Shown here piece after piece: positions 6,069 to 7,905 of a DNA stretch of 7,905 bases; the stretch's first letter is position 1, and each line of letters opens with the position of its first letter. The notes under the pieces were generated by a model, which made no database searches, was not told where the DNA came from, and worked only from the letters and a program-made list of their open reading frames with translations. The DNA lies in assembly GCA_031259605.1 (NCBI GenBank), contig JAIRLE010000168.1, positions 1 through 7,905 of the forward strand, read 5' to 3'. The stretch comes from Zoogloeaceae bacterium. Lineage in GTDB: Bacteria; Pseudomonadota; Gammaproteobacteria; Burkholderiales; Rhodocyclaceae. A program made the translations under genes and the position numbers.

Positions 6069-7364
6069 ATGCACACGATTCCCGACCTTTCCCATATGCT
6101 GCAAGAAGCCTGTTCAGGCTGTAAGGATTATTCCGAAGGAATCCTGGCGGGAATTCGCGCCTTCCCTCATATCATCCTGCATGGGGCAGGCCCGTTCGGG
6201 CAGGAAATCCTGGAATTTCTCGAAATGGCAGGGGTTGCGAAAGCAAAAATATCATGGTGGGATTACAGTTACGATAAACCGGTAAAAATAAAGGGCATCC
6301 CGGTATTTCCGCCTTTTACGGGAAATTTTCCGCCCGATGCCACCTTGGTCATTCACTCTATCCGCAGTGTGCCACCGGAAAGCCAGGCTGTGCCTGAAGG
6401 GTATTCCCGGTTGGATGGTCGAATGATGTATGATTATTTCATGTGCCCTCTCAGGGTGGGAGGAGGAGATGTCTTTTGTTCCTTGTGTACAAGAAACCAG
6501 AGATGCGGCGCGGTACGTTGTCCCAAATTGGAAAACAAGTCATTCAGCGCAAATGACGAAAAACAGGATATTTGGGTGCTGAATATTCTCACATTTATAC
6601 TTGGACAAAAATGCACTTTGTCGTGCAAACATTGTATTCAATACATCAATCATTTTCCCCGAAAAGAGAGAATGCTGTTTCCGGCGAGACAAATCATCGA
6701 GGATATTGACCAAGCTTCTGCGGCATACAATTTCATACGGGTTGCCATGATCGTGGGTGGGGAGGCATTTCTGCACCCCGATCTTCCATCCATCGTAAGC
6801 CACGCGTTAGATAAAAATAATTTTGGCATTGTCAAGGTGCTGACTAACGGCATATGCGGCATAACGGATGAAATGATCGATATTCTGAAGCATAAGCGAT
6901 GTATGTTGCAATTTACGGATTATACCGAACGACTTACGGAAAAACAGCGCCGACTGTTCCAGACGAATGTTGACAAGGTGGCCAAGGCAGGTATTGGACA
7001 TTATGTAATAAAGGAAACATGGACGCTTCCCTCCCTTCTTGTTTCTCGTGCACGCAGCAATGAACGGCTGCGGGAAATGAAGGCCAACTGTGATAGCCAC
7101 AAGAATTGTCGCCAGTTTGCCAATGGTGTTTACTATTCGTGCCTCCCTTCCATGAGCATACATCAACACCATCTAGCGGACTACGCATGCGACAGGGTGA
7201 TTACCAATGAATGCGCTAATGTCGAAGATTTGCGCGACAAGATTGCCAACTGCGACAACCAGCCTTTCTATGAAAGCTGCCGACATTGTGATTTGGCCGG
7301 TAAGTCGATACTGGCGGGCGAACAGGGAATAGATGTTCGTTATTTGCACATTGGGTCGAGATGA
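6069..7364 (+). CDS. Radical SAM protein with N-terminal Rossmann-like module and extra cysteine clusters
   Basis: The 431-residue protein has three visible parts. Residues 34-80 (HIILHGAGPFGQEILEFL, then a strand ending KGIPVF) look like the GAGxxG sugar-nucleotide-type module seen in PglD N-termini and in some FkbM proteins. Residues 126-151 hold five cysteines (126, 137, 140, 146, 151). The radical SAM core starts at KCTLSCKHC, with the CX3CX2C ligands Cys182, Cys186 and Cys189, and GGE at 230-232 for SAM binding. The C-terminus has eight more cysteines (341, 347, 358, 374, 382, 395, 404, 407), ending CRHC, in the manner of SPASM/twitch auxiliary Fe-S domains. It therefore probably generates the 5'-deoxyadenosyl radical in the cytosol, with extra clusters. 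The substrate is unknown; a glycan or nucleotide sugar is suggested by neighbours and by the N-terminal module. GGTGA at 6061-6065 is a closely spaced ribosome site. GC is clearly lower than to the left, suggesting transfer. No gene name is justified. Confidence 0.9.
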   Translation: MHTIPDLSHMLQEACSGCKDYSEGILAGIRAFPHIILHGAGPFGQEILEFLEMAGVAKAKISWWDYSYDKPVKIKGIPVFPPFTGNFPPDATLVIHSIRSVPPESQAVPEGYSRLDGRMMYDYFMCPLRVGGGDVFCSLCTRNQRCGAVRCPKLENKSFSANDEKQDIWVLNILTFILGQKCTLSCKHCIQYINHFPRKERMLFPARQIIEDIDQASAAYNFIRVAMIVGGEAFLHPDLPSIVSHALDKNNFGIVKVLTNGICGITDEMIDILKHKRCMLQFTDYTERLTEKQRRLFQTNVDKVAKAGIGHYVIKETWTLPSLLVSRARSNERLREMKANCDSHKNCRQFANGVYYSCLPSMSIHQHHLADYACDRVITNECANVEDLRDKIANCDNQPFYESCRHCDLAGKSILAGEQGIDVRYLHIGSR

Positions 7365-7401
7365 GATTGTTGCGATTCTCACCATGGCGCAGGAAAAAAG
7401 G

Positions 7402-7905
7402 ATGAAAAAGGACTTGCGCCGCGAATTGGAAACAATCGCCATGCTTCAGAATCCGGCTTGGGAATATCTCAAGTCTTCCTCTCTGCCATTGGTGCTTTGG
7501 GGTGCGGGTGGCGGTGCCAGATCGGTAAAATTACTATTGGATATGCAGGGCATCACGATTGATTTTGTGGTGGTGGATGCCCCTTTTTATCGACCGGGAG
7601 AATTTTTTTTCGACATTCCCATTTCCCGTTGGGAAGATGTGCAAAAGTGCCGGCAAATGAATGTGGTGATCGCTTTCATTACCCAAGCCGCAGAAAAAAT
7701 GACAGAACTCCGCGCGCTTCCCGAAGTTGGGTATTGTCTGATGACCGATGCCTCGTCGTTTAAGTTCGATCCGGATTTCATGGCACAAAATCATGCCGCG
7801 TTGGAAACATTGTTTCATGCTTTATCCGATGATTTGTCACGGCAGGTTTTTCTCGCTTTTTTACGAGCGAAAAATCTGCACAGCGCGGAAGAGCTTCTGC
7901 GTTGG
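7402..7905 (+). CDS. N-terminal part of a probable FkbM-type methyltransferase (runs off the window)
   Basis: The frame is open from 7402 to the last base (168 codons) with no stop, so the gene is cut by the window edge. Residues 30-76 read VLWGAGGGARSVKLLLD, followed by a strand region and DIPIS. This is a GAGxxx Rossmann-like module like the one in the preceding radical SAM protein. Residues 134-156 (LETLFHALSDDLSRQVFLAFLRA) match the linker typical of FkbM-family proteins in glycan clusters, where the methyltransferase domain follows. That catalytic domain lies beyond the window, so methyl transfer is inferred. The start at 7402 is preferred because AGGA (7391-7394) sits 7 nt upstream; an in-frame ATG at 7384 is possible but has no ribosome site. 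It begins 37 nt after the radical SAM stop, same strand, and is probably co-transcribed. Confidence 0.75.
   Translation, partial: MKKDLRRELETIAMLQNPAWEYLKSSSLPLVLWGAGGGARSVKLLLDMQGITIDFVVVDAPFYRPGEFFFDIPISRWEDVQKCRQMNVVIAFITQAAEKMTELRALPEVGYCLMTDASSFKFDPDFMAQNHAALETLFHALSDDLSRQVFLAFLRAKNLHSAEELLRW

Noticed and set aside
4554..6104. 516-codon minus-strand frame opposite the aminotransferase
   Set aside because: Antisense shadow. It also includes the well-known spurious peptide from the reverse strand of a tRNA (RIELPTSALRTRRF type), which confirms it is not a gene.
1..7905. CRISPR array or toxin-antitoxin system
   Set aside because: No regularly spaced direct repeats and no paired small genes with recognisable toxin or antitoxin features were found.

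Overview
The window looks like a betaproteobacterial chromosome segment. This rests on high GC in the left two thirds, a phosphoglycerate kinase that reads like the betaproteobacterial form, and a class I DAHP synthase; it is a judgement from protein reading, not a database result. GC drops visibly from about position 6060. As hand-counted examples, the line 3181-3240 inside pgk is 39/60 G+C and the line 6541-6600 inside the radical SAM gene is 22/60.

Left part (1-3823): three metabolic genes on the + strand. They are a DAHP synthase (101-1171, entry to aromatic amino-acid synthesis), a crotonase-fold enzyme (1488-2264) and phosphoglycerate kinase (2639-3823). The two gaps between them are not plain spacers. 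The first (1172-1487) is full of palindromes, including two mutually exclusive hairpins just before the crotonase start. The second (2265-2638) holds a decayed minus-strand remnant of a phage tail tape-measure gene.

Middle part (3824-4770): a scar region. In order it has a C-terminal stump of an IS481-type transposase (minus strand), an imperfect palindrome exactly where that stump ends, the C-terminal half of a SAM-dependent methyltransferase lacking its SAM-binding N-terminus, and a clean 54-nt 3' fragment of a tRNA-Ala(CGC) gene ending in ACCA. A partial tRNA of this kind is the usual footprint of an integrative element. The methyltransferase fragment, the tRNA fragment and the next gene happen to share one open frame, so automated calling could produce a false fusion protein.

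Right part (4771-7905): the start of what appears to be a surface-glycan or glycosylation cluster. It has a DegT/VioA-type nucleotide-sugar aminotransferase (4788-5900) followed by a terminator-like hairpin. Then comes a low-GC pair: a radical SAM protein with an N-terminal Rossmann-like module and extra cysteine clusters (6069-7364), and the N-terminal part of a probable FkbM-type methyltransferase (7402 to the window end). These two adjacent genes carry a similar N-terminal GAGxxG module, which suggests they act in the same pathway. The radical SAM protein and its neighbour are the least explained part of the window.
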